64,000 bases of DNA from Prauserella cavernicola (GTDB lineage Bacteria > Actinomycetota > Actinomycetes > Mycobacteriales > Pseudonocardiaceae): the NCBI RefSeq assembly GCF_016595675.1, contig NZ_JAENJH010000001.1, positions 1,014,158-1,078,157 on the forward strand, written 5' to 3'. Each line of letters opens with the position of its first letter. Position 1 is the stretch's first letter. Shown one piece after another: positions 8,407 through 16,665 of this stretch. Below the pieces are notes generated by a model. The model was not told the origin of the DNA, searched no databases, and saw nothing but the letters and a program-made list of their open reading frames with translations. A program made the translations under genes and the position numbers.

Positions 8407-8715
8407 ATGGCGAAGGCAAGCGGACCTCCGGGCTATCTCGCCCATCACGACGGAGACCTGGTGGCGGTCGCGGTGCGCGACCTGGAGCCCGGCCCCGTCG
8501 AGGGCGGATACCTGCGCGGACCGGAGAACGTGACCATCGAGTTGCTCGAAGCGGTCCCCCTCGGGCACAAACTGGCGCTGGTCGACATCACCGAGGGCCA
8601 GGACGTCATCGAGTACGGACAGCGGGTCGGCATCGCGACCGCAGACATCGCCAAGGGCGGCTACGTCCATGTGCACAACGTGAGGAGCGCGCGGTGGCAG
8701 AACAGCGTGGCCTGA
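8407..8715 (+). CDS. SAF-domain small subunit of an UxaA-family lyase/dehydratase
   Basis: A 102-residue stand-alone SAF domain, the N-terminal piece of altronate/galactarate dehydratases. The core reads NVTIELLEAVPLGHKLALVDI, then VIEYGQRVGIATADIAKGGYVHVHN. AAGGGAG precedes the ATG. In E. coli UxaA this domain is fused to the catalytic part. Here it is a separate gene overlapping the next by 22 bases, an arrangement also found for SuyA, the small subunit of (R)-sulfolactate sulfo-lyase. Together with the large subunit it should eliminate water or sulfite from a 2-hydroxy acid. The first gene of the GntR-controlled operon. Confidence 0.8.
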   Translation: MAKASGPPGYLAHHDGDLVAVAVRDLEPGPVEGGYLRGPENVTIELLEAVPLGHKLALVDITEGQDVIEYGQRVGIATADIAKGGYVHVHNVRSARWQNSVA

Positions 8716-9857
8716 CCGGATTCCGCCGGGAGAACGGCGCGGTCGGCATCCGTAACCACACCATCATCCTTCCCGTCGACGACCTGTCGAACGCCGCGGC
8801 GGAGGCGGTCGCGGCCGTGGTGCCGGGCACCCTCGCGCTGCCGCACGCCTACGGGCGGCTGCAGTTCGGACCCGACCTCGACCTCACCTTCCGGACGCTG
8901 ATCGGCACCGGATGCAATCCGAACGTCGCCTCCGTGGTGGTGATCGGGATCGAGCCGAACTGGACCGAGAAGGTCGCCGACGGTATCGCCAAGACCGGTA
9001 AGAAGGTCCGTGCGTTCTCCATCGAGCGACACGGCGACCTGCGCACCGTCGAGGCCGCCGCGCGTGTGGCGGCGGAGTTTCTGCGCGACGACTCCGAGAA
9101 GCGGCGCGAAGCGGTGCGGCGCGACGAGGTCATGCTCTCGATCAAGTGCGGCGAGTCCGACACCACCAGCGGGCTTGGTTCGTGCCCGACCACGTCCGAG
9201 GCCGTCGACCGCTGGGTGGATGCGGGCGGCACCGTGCTGTTCGGCGAGACCAGCGAGCTCACCGGCGGCGAGCAGCTGATCGCCCAGCGCTGCGTCGACG
9301 AGTCGGTGCGCGCACGGTTCCAGGAGATCTACGACAACTACATCGAGATGATCGAGCGCACCGGGGCCAACCTGCTCGGGTCGCAGCCGACGCAGGGCAA
9401 CATCCGCGGCGGCCTCTCGACCATCGAGGAGAAGGCGATGGGCAACATCGCCAAGACCGGCAGCAAGCCGGTGGTCGGCGCGCTCGACTCCGCCGAGGCG
9501 CCCGCCTCCGGCCCCGGGTTGTACTTCATGGACACCTCCTCGGCCGCGGCGGAGTGCGTCACACTGATGGCCGCGGCGGGCGCGGTGGTCCACCTGTTCC
9601 CCACCGGGCAGGGCAACGTGATCGGCAATCCCATCGAGCCCGTGGTCAAGCTCAGCGCCAACCCGCTGACCACAGAGACGATGTCCGAGCACATCGACCT
9701 GGACTGCTCGGGGCTGCTGCGCCAGGAGTACGACCTCACCACGGCGGGTGACCAGCTGATGGAGGTCATCGACCGCACGGTCAACGGCAGGCTCACGTGC
9801 GCCGAGTCGCTCGGCCACCGCGAGTTCGTGCTCACCAGGCTCTACCCCAGCGCCTGA
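8694..9857 (+). CDS. UxaA-family lyase large subunit (altronate dehydratase- or SuyB-like)
   Basis: A 387-residue catalytic subunit of the D-galactarate/altronate dehydratase family. It begins GFRRENGAVGIRNHTIILPVDD, has GTGCNPNVASVVVIG near residue 65, and ends with the HIDLDCSGLL block. GTG 8694 is preceded by GAGGAG and lies inside the SAF gene, so the two subunits are translationally coupled. Family members are iron-dependent lyases that convert 2,3-dihydroxy or 3-substituted 2-hydroxy acids to 2-keto acids. The split architecture plus the downstream pair of 2-hydroxyacid dehydrogenases favours SuyB, which splits sulfolactate into pyruvate and sulfite. I cannot separate this from a sugar-acid dehydratase by motif alone. 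Confidence 0.8.
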   Translation: MAEQRGLTGFRRENGAVGIRNHTIILPVDDLSNAAAEAVAAVVPGTLALPHAYGRLQFGPDLDLTFRTLIGTGCNPNVASVVVIGIEPNWTEKVADGIAKTGKKVRAFSIERHGDLRTVEAAARVAAEFLRDDSEKRREAVRRDEVMLSIKCGESDTTSGLGSCPTTSEAVDRWVDAGGTVLFGETSELTGGEQLIAQRCVDESVRARFQEIYDNYIEMIERTGANLLGSQPTQGNIRGGLSTIEEKAMGNIAKTGSKPVVGALDSAEAPASGPGLYFMDTSSAAAECVTLMAAAGAVVHLFPTGQGNVIGNPIEPVVKLSANPLTTETMSEHIDLDCSGLLRQEYDLTTAGDQLMEVIDRTVNGRLTCAESLGHREFVLTRLYPSA

Positions 9858-9922
9858 GAATCCCCGCGGTCGCCGGGCCCACCCGGCCCGGCGACCCGGA
9901 ATCCGTCTCGAGAGGACAGACG

Positions 9923-11347
9923 ATGTCGCAGATGGCGACGACACTCATCGCCGGTGACTGGCACCGGGCCGGCGAGCCGCGCGAGATCCGCAACCCCGTC
10001 GACGGCTCCGTGGTGGGCCACGTCGACTACGCGGGCGCCGAACAGGCACGCGCGGCGGCGGACGCGGCGGCCACGGCGTTCGGTGCGTGGTCGCACACGC
10101 CCGCCCGCGCCCGCGCCGACGTGCTGCTGGGGGCCGCCGAGCTGATCTCGCAGCGGGCCGAGCGCATCGGCACGCTGCTGGCCGCCGAGGCGGGCAAGCG
10201 CGCCCCCGAGGGCGTCGGGGAGCTGCGCTTCTCCGCCGAGTACTTCCGCTGGTTCGCCGAACAGTGCCGCCGCCCCAGCGGCGAGGTGCGCCCGCACGAG
10301 GCGCCAGGCCGCAGGCACCTCACCATCCGCAGACCCGCGGGTGTGGTCGCGAGCCTGACCCCGTGGAACTTCCCGTGCTCGATCCAGGCGCGCAAGCTGG
10401 CTCCCGCGCTGGCCGCGGGCTGCACCGTGGTGGCGCGGGTCTCGGAGAAGGCGCCGCTCGCCGCCACCGAACTGGTGCGCTGCCTCACCGACGCGGGCCT
10501 GCCGCCCGGCGCGGTCAACCTGGTACACGGTCCCGCCGCCGCGATCACCGACGCCTACCTCGACCACCCCGCCGTGCGGGTCGTGTCGTTCACCGGCTCC
10601 ACCGAGGTCGGCCGCTCGATCATGGCGAAGGCCTCCACGCGGGTCGTGCGGCCGCTGCTGGAACTCGGCGGCAACGCGCCCTTCATCGTCTTCGGTGACG
10701 CCGACCTCGACGCCGCGGTGGAGGGCGCAGTGCTCGCCAAGTTCCGCAACACGGGGCAGTCGTGCATCGGCGCCAACCGCTTCTACGTGCACACCGAGGT
10801 CGCGCAGGAGTTCACCAGCCGCTTCGCCGAGGCCGTCGACGCGATGTCGATCGGCGACGGGCTCGCCGACCCCGTGCCGGATCTGGGTCCCTGCATCGAC
10901 GACACGCGTGTGGCCGCGGTCGACCGCATGGTCGAGGAGGCGCTCGCCGCGGGAGCCAAGCGGGTGACGAAGGAGCGCGTGCCGCCGTCGGGTTCCTTCG
11001 CCGCGCCGGCGCTGCTGGTGGACGTGCCCCGCCACACCGCGCTCGCCCGCGACGAGGTCTTCGGCCCCGCGGCCGCGATCTTCACCTTCCGCGACGAGGA
11101 CGAGGTGGTGGCCGAGGCCAACGCCACCGAGATGGGCCTTGCCGCCTACTGCTACACGCGCGACTCGTCCCGCACGTGGCGGATGGCCGAGCAGCTCGAC
11201 GCCGGGATCCTCGGCATCAACAACGCGCTGCCCAGCGTCGCGTTCGCCCCGATGGGCGGCAGCAAGCAGTCGGGACTCGGCAGGGAGGGAGCCGAGCTGG
11301 GACTCGAAGAGTTCGAAGAGACCCGCTACATCTCGCTCGGGATCTGA
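9923..11347 (+). CDS. aldehyde dehydrogenase (GabD-like NAD(P)+ family)
   Basis: A 474-residue aldehyde dehydrogenase of normal length. The Rossmann region carries LTPWNFP and SFTGSTEVG. The general base is Glu in LELGGNAP, and the nucleophile is Cys in FRNTGQSCIGANR. It oxidises an aldehyde to an acid. In this operon a plausible substrate is sulfolactaldehyde, giving sulfolactate, since known sulfolactaldehyde dehydrogenases belong to the succinate-semialdehyde branch. The usual cofactor-binding block V-x-KP-x-E is VARVSEKAPLA here, with Arg in place of the Lys, which may change cofactor preference. GAGAGGA precedes ATG 9923. It follows the lyase gene by 65 bases. Confidence 0.85.
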   Translation: MSQMATTLIAGDWHRAGEPREIRNPVDGSVVGHVDYAGAEQARAAADAAATAFGAWSHTPARARADVLLGAAELISQRAERIGTLLAAEAGKRAPEGVGELRFSAEYFRWFAEQCRRPSGEVRPHEAPGRRHLTIRRPAGVVASLTPWNFPCSIQARKLAPALAAGCTVVARVSEKAPLAATELVRCLTDAGLPPGAVNLVHGPAAAITDAYLDHPAVRVVSFTGSTEVGRSIMAKASTRVVRPLLELGGNAPFIVFGDADLDAAVEGAVLAKFRNTGQSCIGANRFYVHTEVAQEFTSRFAEAVDAMSIGDGLADPVPDLGPCIDDTRVAAVDRMVEEALAAGAKRVTKERVPPSGSFAAPALLVDVPRHTALARDEVFGPAAAIFTFRDEDEVVAEANATEMGLAAYCYTRDSSRTWRMAEQLDAGILGINNALPSVAFAPMGGSKQSGLGREGAELGLEEFEETRYISLGI

Positions 11348-11406
11348 CCCGGGTACCTCCACCGTCTCCGGTGCCGTCGCCGCCACCGCACGAGAGGACC
11401 GCCGAC

Positions 11407-12876
11407 ATGGCAGAGCAGCCGGACACCCGGCCCGTCATCCGCTCACCCCAGGACGTCAACGACCTGATCAACTCGGGACGAGCGAAAGGAGGAAAGTCCG
11501 GCGCTATCACGTTCATCGCGCTCGGCGGCATCTTCATCGACGCCTACGACTTCTCCTCGATCGCGTTCGGACTCAAGGACATCACCGAGAGCTTCCAGCT
11601 CACGGCATTCCAGGAAGGTGCGGTCGCCGCCTCGATCATGATCGGGGCGCTGCTGGGCGCACTGGTCGGCGGTTACCTCGTCGACCGGCTCGGCCGCTAC
11701 AAGCTGTTCATGGCCGACATGCTCTTCTTCGTGGTCGCCGCGATCGCGTGCGCGGTGGCACCGAACTTCGAGACGCTCACCGGAGCCAGACTGCTGATGG
11801 GCATCGGCATCGGCATCGACTTCCCGGTGGCGCTCGCGTTCATCGCGGAGTTCAACGCCCTGCGCGGCAAGGGAAGCAAGGTATCGCTGTGGCAGCCGAT
11901 GTGGTATCTCGCCACCGGTTCGGCGTTCCTCGTGCTGCTGCCGCTGTACTTCCTCATCCCCGACGACGGGCACGAGCACCTGTGGCGCTGGGCCGTCGGC
12001 TTCGGGGCGGTGCCCGCGCTGGTCGTGATGCTGGTGCGGCACAAATACATGGACGAGTCGCCGAGCTGGGCCGCGAGCCAGGGCGACCTGCACCGGGCCG
12101 CGGGGATCCTGCACCGCTCCTACGGCATCGAGGTGCGCGTGGAGCAACCACCGGAGCAGACCGTGAAGGAACGCCGTGGCGCCGGCGACATCATCGCCGA
12201 GTTCGCCCGGTTGTTCAGCCCCCGCTACCGGGCCCGCACGATACTGGCCGCGACGGTCAGTTTCTGCCAGTCGATCCAGTACTACGCGGTGGGGTTCGCG
12301 CTGCCGGTGATCATTTCCGGGTTCCTGCACCAGGACCGGCTCACCTCGATTCTCGGCCCACTGGTGTTCAACCTCGTCTTCGGTGTGCTCGGCGGACTGC
12401 TGGGCGTGCGGCTGGCCAACCGGCTCGGCTCGTGGAAGCTCTCGGCCAGCGGGTTCGCGATCTGCCTTGCGGCGCTGACCGGGCTCGGCCTGCTCGGCTC
12501 GCCGGAGGGAACGTGGCCGCTCGCGCTGTCCGGACTGCTGCTCGGCGCGTTCGTCTTCTTCCACTCCTACGGGCCCGGCGCGCAGGGGATGACGATGGCG
12601 ACGCTGAGCTATCCGACGTCGTTGCGCGGGGTCGGCGGCGGCTTCGGCCAGGCCGTGCTGCGCATCGGCTCGATGCTGTCGCTGCTGTGGTTCCCCACGC
12701 TCAGCGCGTCACTGGGCACCGGGGTGTACTTCGTGGTCGCTGTGGCGCCCGTGCTCGGGCTCATCGTGCTGGCGCTCATCCGGTGGGAGCCCGTTGGAGT
12801 CGACGTCGATGCCGAGGAAGCAGCCGACCAGGCCGCCGCTTCCACGCAGAACCACTTGATCGGCAAGGAGAAGTGA
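11407..12876 (+). CDS. MFS transporter, sugar-porter/acid-symporter type
   Basis: A 489-residue MFS permease with a cytoplasmic N-terminus of about 35 residues. It carries helix-1 DAYDFSSIAFGLKDI, the loop 2-3 signature GGYLVDRLGRYKLF and the helix-4 motif ARLLMGIGIGIDFPVALAFIAE. The Asp-x-x-Asp in helix 1 is typical of acid:proton symporters. It is embedded between the aldehyde dehydrogenase and the beta-hydroxyacid dehydrogenase, sharing TGATG with the latter, so it almost certainly imports the pathway substrate. A small anionic compound (sulfonate or sugar acid) is likely, but the sequence does not fix it. Confidence 0.82.
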   Translation: MAEQPDTRPVIRSPQDVNDLINSGRAKGGKSGAITFIALGGIFIDAYDFSSIAFGLKDITESFQLTAFQEGAVAASIMIGALLGALVGGYLVDRLGRYKLFMADMLFFVVAAIACAVAPNFETLTGARLLMGIGIGIDFPVALAFIAEFNALRGKGSKVSLWQPMWYLATGSAFLVLLPLYFLIPDDGHEHLWRWAVGFGAVPALVVMLVRHKYMDESPSWAASQGDLHRAAGILHRSYGIEVRVEQPPEQTVKERRGAGDIIAEFARLFSPRYRARTILAATVSFCQSIQYYAVGFALPVIISGFLHQDRLTSILGPLVFNLVFGVLGGLLGVRLANRLGSWKLSASGFAICLAALTGLGLLGSPEGTWPLALSGLLLGAFVFFHSYGPGAQGMTMATLSYPTSLRGVGGGFGQAVLRIGSMLSLLWFPTLSASLGTGVYFVVAVAPVLGLIVLALIRWEPVGVDVDAEEAADQAAASTQNHLIGKEK

Positions 12877-13763
12877 TGGTCAGCAAAATCGGTTTCATCG
12901 GCGCGGGAAACATGGGAGGCGCCGTCGCCCGCAGGCTCGCGGGCGGTGGTCACGACGTGCACGTGTACGACCTCTCCCCCGCCGCCGTGCAGTCGTGCGA
13001 GCAGGCCGGGGCGGTGGCCGCCGGATCGGCCTCGGCGGCGGTGCACGACGCCGACGTGGTGTTCACGAGCCTGCCGATGCCCGAGCACGTGCTCGCGACG
13101 TGGACCCGGCTCGCGCCCGAGCTGGCGGAAGGGGCGATCGCCGTCGACGTGTCCACGATCGATCCCGGCACCGTGGAGCTGGCGACCGCCGCCGTCGGCG
13201 AGCACGGCCACCCGTTCGTCACGTGCGCACTCGGCAAGACACCCGCCGCGGCGGAGCGGGGCGAGATCCCGTTGTTCGTCGGCGGTCCCGGCGACGCGGT
13301 GTCGGCGCTGCGGCCGCTGTTCGAGCGCATCGGCGAGGCCACCCACCGGTTCGAGAGCGCGGGCGCCGCCGCGATGTTCAAGCTGATCTCCAACCTGGTG
13401 GGCATGACCAACGTCGCGGTGCTGGCCGAGGGCTACGTGCTCGCCAGGGCCGCGGGGATCACGCCCGAGCAGTTCGGCGCCGCGCTCGCCGACACCGGGG
13501 CCGCCTCGTTCCAGTCGCAGGTGCGACTGCCGTGGCTGATGGCGGGCGACTACGAGGCCCGCTTCGGTGTGGAACTGGCCGCGAAGGACGTGCGGCTCGC
13601 TCTCGACGCCGGCGCACGGCAGGGCATCCCCTCTCCCGTTGCGGCGCAGGGGCTCGCGCAGCTGCTGTCGGCCGTCGCCCACGGCTACGGAGGGCAGGAC
13701 GCGGTGGCCGTGGCGAAGGTGCTCGACCCGGACGGCAAGCTGCTGGGGACCACCGATGACTGA
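12876..13763 (+). CDS. beta-hydroxyacid dehydrogenase with a Gly-Lys-Thr substrate loop (YihU-like)
   Basis: A 295-residue HIBADH-family enzyme. It has the Rossmann motif KIGFIGAGNMGGAVA, then DVSTIDPG, and catalytic Lys169 in AAMFKLISNLVG. The usual substrate loop PVSGG is replaced by ALGKTPAAAERGE, with Gly120-Lys121-Thr122. E. coli sulfolactaldehyde reductase YihU has Gly-Arg-Thr at the same place, contacting the sulfonate, so a basic residue here fits a strongly anionic substrate. Residues after the catalytic Lys differ (Ser-Asn here, Asn-Asn in YihU). In this operon it could oxidise dihydroxypropanesulfonate to sulfolactaldehyde. Start ATG shares TGATG with the MFS stop, with AAGGAG upstream. 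Confidence 0.78.
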   Translation: MVSKIGFIGAGNMGGAVARRLAGGGHDVHVYDLSPAAVQSCEQAGAVAAGSASAAVHDADVVFTSLPMPEHVLATWTRLAPELAEGAIAVDVSTIDPGTVELATAAVGEHGHPFVTCALGKTPAAAERGEIPLFVGGPGDAVSALRPLFERIGEATHRFESAGAAAMFKLISNLVGMTNVAVLAEGYVLARAAGITPEQFGAALADTGAASFQSQVRLPWLMAGDYEARFGVELAAKDVRLALDAGARQGIPSPVAAQGLAQLLSAVAHGYGGQDAVAVAKVLDPDGKLLGTTDD

Positions 13764-14727
13764 GCGGATCGACATCCTGGTGAGCGAGGACGTCTGGGGC
13801 GCCGCGTTCGAACAGCTGACCACGCGCTACCAGGTGGTGCGCGAACCCGGGCTGTGGCAGGACCCCGAGCGGCTGGCCGGTCAGGTCCGGCGCAGCAGGG
13901 CGCTGGTGGTCCGCAACCGGACGCGGGTGGACCGGGCGCTGCTGACCGCGGGCGAGCGGCTGACGGTCGTCGCGAGGGCGGGTGTGGGCCTGGACAACAT
14001 CGACCTGCCCGCCGCCGACGAGGCGGGCGTGGTGGTGACGGCTCCGTTGGGCGCCAACGCGGTCAGCGTGGCCGAACACACGCTCGGCCTCGCGCTGACG
14101 CTCGCGCGGGGCACCGTGCGGCTCGACGCCGACTGTCGCGCGGGCGGCTGGCGGCGCGCGCCCGGCCGTGAGCTGCGTGGCGGCACCTGGGGACTGCTCG
14201 GCTGCGGCGCCACCGCGCGGGCCTGCGGGGAGCTGGCCGCCGCTCTGGGCATGCGGGTGCTCGCCCACGACCCGTACCTCGACCCGGCGCACCCGGCACT
14301 GGCCACCGCGCGGATCGAACTGGCGCCGCTGGAGCGGGTGGTGGCCGAGGCCGACGTGCTCTCGTGCCACCTGCCCGCCACCGCGGACACCACGGGACTG
14401 GTGAACGCGGACCTGCTGGCGCGGATGCGGCCCTCGGCGCTGTTCGTCAACGCCGGGCGCGGCGAAGTGGTGGACGAGGACGCGCTCGCCGACGCGCTGG
14501 AGGCCGGAACCCTCGGCGGCGCGGCGCTCGACGTGCGCGCGAGCGAACCACCGAGGCCCGGCAGGCTGGAGAAACTGGACAACGTGGTGCTCACCCCGCA
14601 CATAGCGGGTATCACGGCGCAGAGCCAGGCGCTGATCGCCCGCACCCTCGCCGACGACCTCGACGCGGTGCTCAGCGGTGGGCGGGCGAGTTCCTCGGTG
14701 GGCACGGCGAAGGAGGCACGGTCGTGA
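13756..14727 (+). CDS. D-isomer-specific 2-hydroxyacid dehydrogenase (SerA/SlcC-like)
   Basis: A 323-residue NAD-dependent enzyme with the classic catalytic triad. Arg is in VVARAGVGLDNID, Glu in the DALEAGTLGGAALDV region, and His in LTPHIAGIT. The NAD-binding glycine motif is GTWGLLGCGATARA, where the final Gly of GxGxxG is changed to Ala. It overlaps the preceding gene by eight bases and the next by GTGA, so expression is tightly coupled. Beside an Ldh_2 enzyme of opposite stereospecificity, it could invert the configuration of a 2-hydroxy acid through the keto acid, as SlcC and ComC do for sulfolactate. D-3-phosphoglycerate-like or other hydroxy acids remain possible. Confidence 0.82.
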   Translation: MTERIDILVSEDVWGAAFEQLTTRYQVVREPGLWQDPERLAGQVRRSRALVVRNRTRVDRALLTAGERLTVVARAGVGLDNIDLPAADEAGVVVTAPLGANAVSVAEHTLGLALTLARGTVRLDADCRAGGWRRAPGRELRGGTWGLLGCGATARACGELAAALGMRVLAHDPYLDPAHPALATARIELAPLERVVAEADVLSCHLPATADTTGLVNADLLARMRPSALFVNAGRGEVVDEDALADALEAGTLGGAALDVRASEPPRPGRLEKLDNVVLTPHIAGITAQSQALIARTLADDLDAVLSGGRASSSVGTAKEARS

Positions 14728-15740
14728 CGGAGACGGTGGAGTCGGCGGAGACACTCGCGAGCGCATTGCTCACCGCGGCGGGCATGGAACCGGCCAGGGC
14801 GCGCACGAGCGCGCGCTGCATCGTGATGGCCGACGTGTGGGGCATCGGCTCACACGGGCTGATGCGGCTGCCCTACTACCTGCAGCGGATGGTGGCGGGC
14901 GGCTACCCGGCCGACGCGGAGCTGCGGGTCGTCGACGACACCGGCCCGGTCGTGTCGGCCACCGGTGGCGGCGGGCTCGGGCACTGGCAGCTCTGGCAGT
15001 CGGCCGAGCTCGCCGCACAACGCTGCGGGCAATACGGGATCGGTGCCGTGTCGGTGGCCGACTCGGGGCACTGCGGCGCGCTCGGTCTCTATACGGTGCC
15101 GGGACTGCGGCACGGCCTGCTGACACTCGCGTTCTCCAACGGGCCCGCCGTGATGCCGCCGTGGGGCGGCGCGAAACCACTGCTGTCCACCTCGCCGCTG
15201 GCCGCGGGGATCCCGACCCGGCCACGTCCTGCGATCGTCGACATGGCCACCAGCGCGGTGGCGCGCGGCAAGATCGCCGCGCACGCCCGTAGCGGAACCC
15301 GCCTGCCCGAGGGCTGGGCGCTCGCGGCCGACGGCACGCCGACGATCGATCCGCAGGAGGCGCTGTACGGAATGCTGGCACCGCTGGGCGGGGCGAAGGG
15401 CTTCGCGCTCGCGCTGCTGGTGGAGTCGATCGCGGGCGGGCTGGCCGGGCCCAACCTCGCGGCGGACGTGCCGGACATGTTCACCGAGTCGGACGCACCG
15501 AGCCCGCAACGCATCGGGCACGTGCTGCTCACCCTCGACCCGGCACGCTTCACCGGCGACGGCGACGCGGCGGCCAGGCGTCTCGACCGGCTGGCGGCCT
15601 CGGTCGAGGACGCGGGCGGCAGGCTCCCCGGCCGCGACCGGGTGCTGCCCGACGACGTCGACCCTGGCGTCGCGCTGGCGATCGACGACAAGACCGTGCG
15701 GGAGCTGCGGGAGTGGGCGGACCGGCTGGGCGTGGGCTGA
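14724..15740 (+). CDS. Ldh_2 family (malate/L-lactate/ComC-like) oxidoreductase
   Basis: A 338-residue enzyme of the malate/L-lactate/sulfolactate dehydrogenase family, a fold unrelated to the usual Rossmann lactate dehydrogenases. Signature blocks are GIGSHGLMRLPYYLQRM with the conserved His, VADSGHCGALGLYT, and PLGGAKGFALALLVE. GTG 14724 overlaps the preceding stop, with AAGGAGG upstream. ComC in this family makes (R)-sulfolactate from sulfopyruvate, the isomer cleaved by SuyAB. As last gene of the operon it would supply the lyase with the correct stereoisomer. Ureidoglycolate or malate-type substrates are alternatives. Confidence 0.82.
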   Translation: MTETVESAETLASALLTAAGMEPARARTSARCIVMADVWGIGSHGLMRLPYYLQRMVAGGYPADAELRVVDDTGPVVSATGGGGLGHWQLWQSAELAAQRCGQYGIGAVSVADSGHCGALGLYTVPGLRHGLLTLAFSNGPAVMPPWGGAKPLLSTSPLAAGIPTRPRPAIVDMATSAVARGKIAAHARSGTRLPEGWALAADGTPTIDPQEALYGMLAPLGGAKGFALALLVESIAGGLAGPNLAADVPDMFTESDAPSPQRIGHVLLTLDPARFTGDGDAAARRLDRLAASVEDAGGRLPGRDRVLPDDVDPGVALAIDDKTVRELREWADRLGVG

Positions 15741-15745
15741 GGGCC

Positions 15746-16570
15746 TCAGCCGGGTGCCGGGAACCGGCCCGAGCGCACCGCGCCCACGACGCCGCCGTCC
15801 ACGAGCAGGTCCGTGCCGGTGACGAACGCGGCACCGGGGCCGAGCAGGAACCCGGCGGCCGCGGCGACGTCGTCGGGCGTGCCCACGCGCCCGGTGCCCG
15901 AGGCGCCGATCATCGTCCGCATGACCGAGCCGGTCTCACTGGCGAGTTCCTGCCTGCCCATCGGGGTGGCGATGACACCGGGGCTGAGCGAGTTGACCCG
16001 CGCGCCGCGCGCACCCCAGGCCGTGGCCGCCGAGCGCACCAGGACTTGGTCGGCGCGCTTGGCCTGCGCGTACGCGGTGGCGGGATCGCGCGGAGCCACG
16101 AACGGCAGCGAGAGCAGCTCGTCGACGGGAGTCGCGGCGAGCGTGCGCTCCTGCTCGGGTGTGAACGGCGACGCCAGCTGCCCCGCCATGCTGGCGATCA
16201 CCACGCCCGCGCCGCCCTCGGCGATCACCCCGCCGAACTCCTCCAGCACAAGGGCGACCCCGAGCAGGTCCACCCGCAGGATCGCCTCGGCGGAAGCCTG
16301 CGCAGGGGAAAGTCCCGCGGTGTGGGCGACCTGCTCGACCGGCCCCAGCTCCGCCGCGGCGCGGGCCAGCGCGGCCACGGACTCGCGGGAGGAGACGTCC
16401 ACCCGACGCGCCGTGACTTCGTGGCCGTCGGCGCGCAGGGTCTCGGCGGCCGCGTCGAGCGTGCGCTCGTCGAAGTCGGCCAGCAGCAGGGACCGGCCGG
16501 GACCCTGTCTGCGCGCGATCGCGCGTCCGATGCCGCCTACACCGAGGACGACCGCCACTGCTCTGCTCAT
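15746..16570 (-). CDS. SDR family oxidoreductase
   Basis: A 274-residue short-chain dehydrogenase. The cofactor motif is LGVGGIGRAIA, the catalytic Ser is in VVIASMAGQ, and the active-site pair is in TAYAQAKRA (Tyr-x-x-x-Lys). NNAG is replaced by AHTAG. It ends five bases from the Ldh_2 gene in convergent orientation and is divergent from tetR, which probably controls it. ATG 16570 has GGGAGCGG upstream; a longer reading frame lacks this. The substrate is not evident. If the neighbouring operon handles dihydroxypropanesulfonate, an SDR could oxidise its secondary alcohol, as HpsO does. Confidence 0.78.
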   Translation of the reverse strand: MSRAVAVVLGVGGIGRAIARRQGPGRSLLLADFDERTLDAAAETLRADGHEVTARRVDVSSRESVAALARAAAELGPVEQVAHTAGLSPAQASAEAILRVDLLGVALVLEEFGGVIAEGGAGVVIASMAGQLASPFTPEQERTLAATPVDELLSLPFVAPRDPATAYAQAKRADQVLVRSAATAWGARGARVNSLSPGVIATPMGRQELASETGSVMRTMIGASGTGRVGTPDDVAAAAGFLLGPGAAFVTGTDLLVDGGVVGAVRSGRFPAPG

Positions 16571-16665
16571 GTCCCGCTCCCTGTTCGGCGGCCCCGCCCT
16601 GGAGACGGAGACCACGGTGGATGAACGTTTCCGGCGGCAGCGGACCGACGGCATAGACTGTGCCG

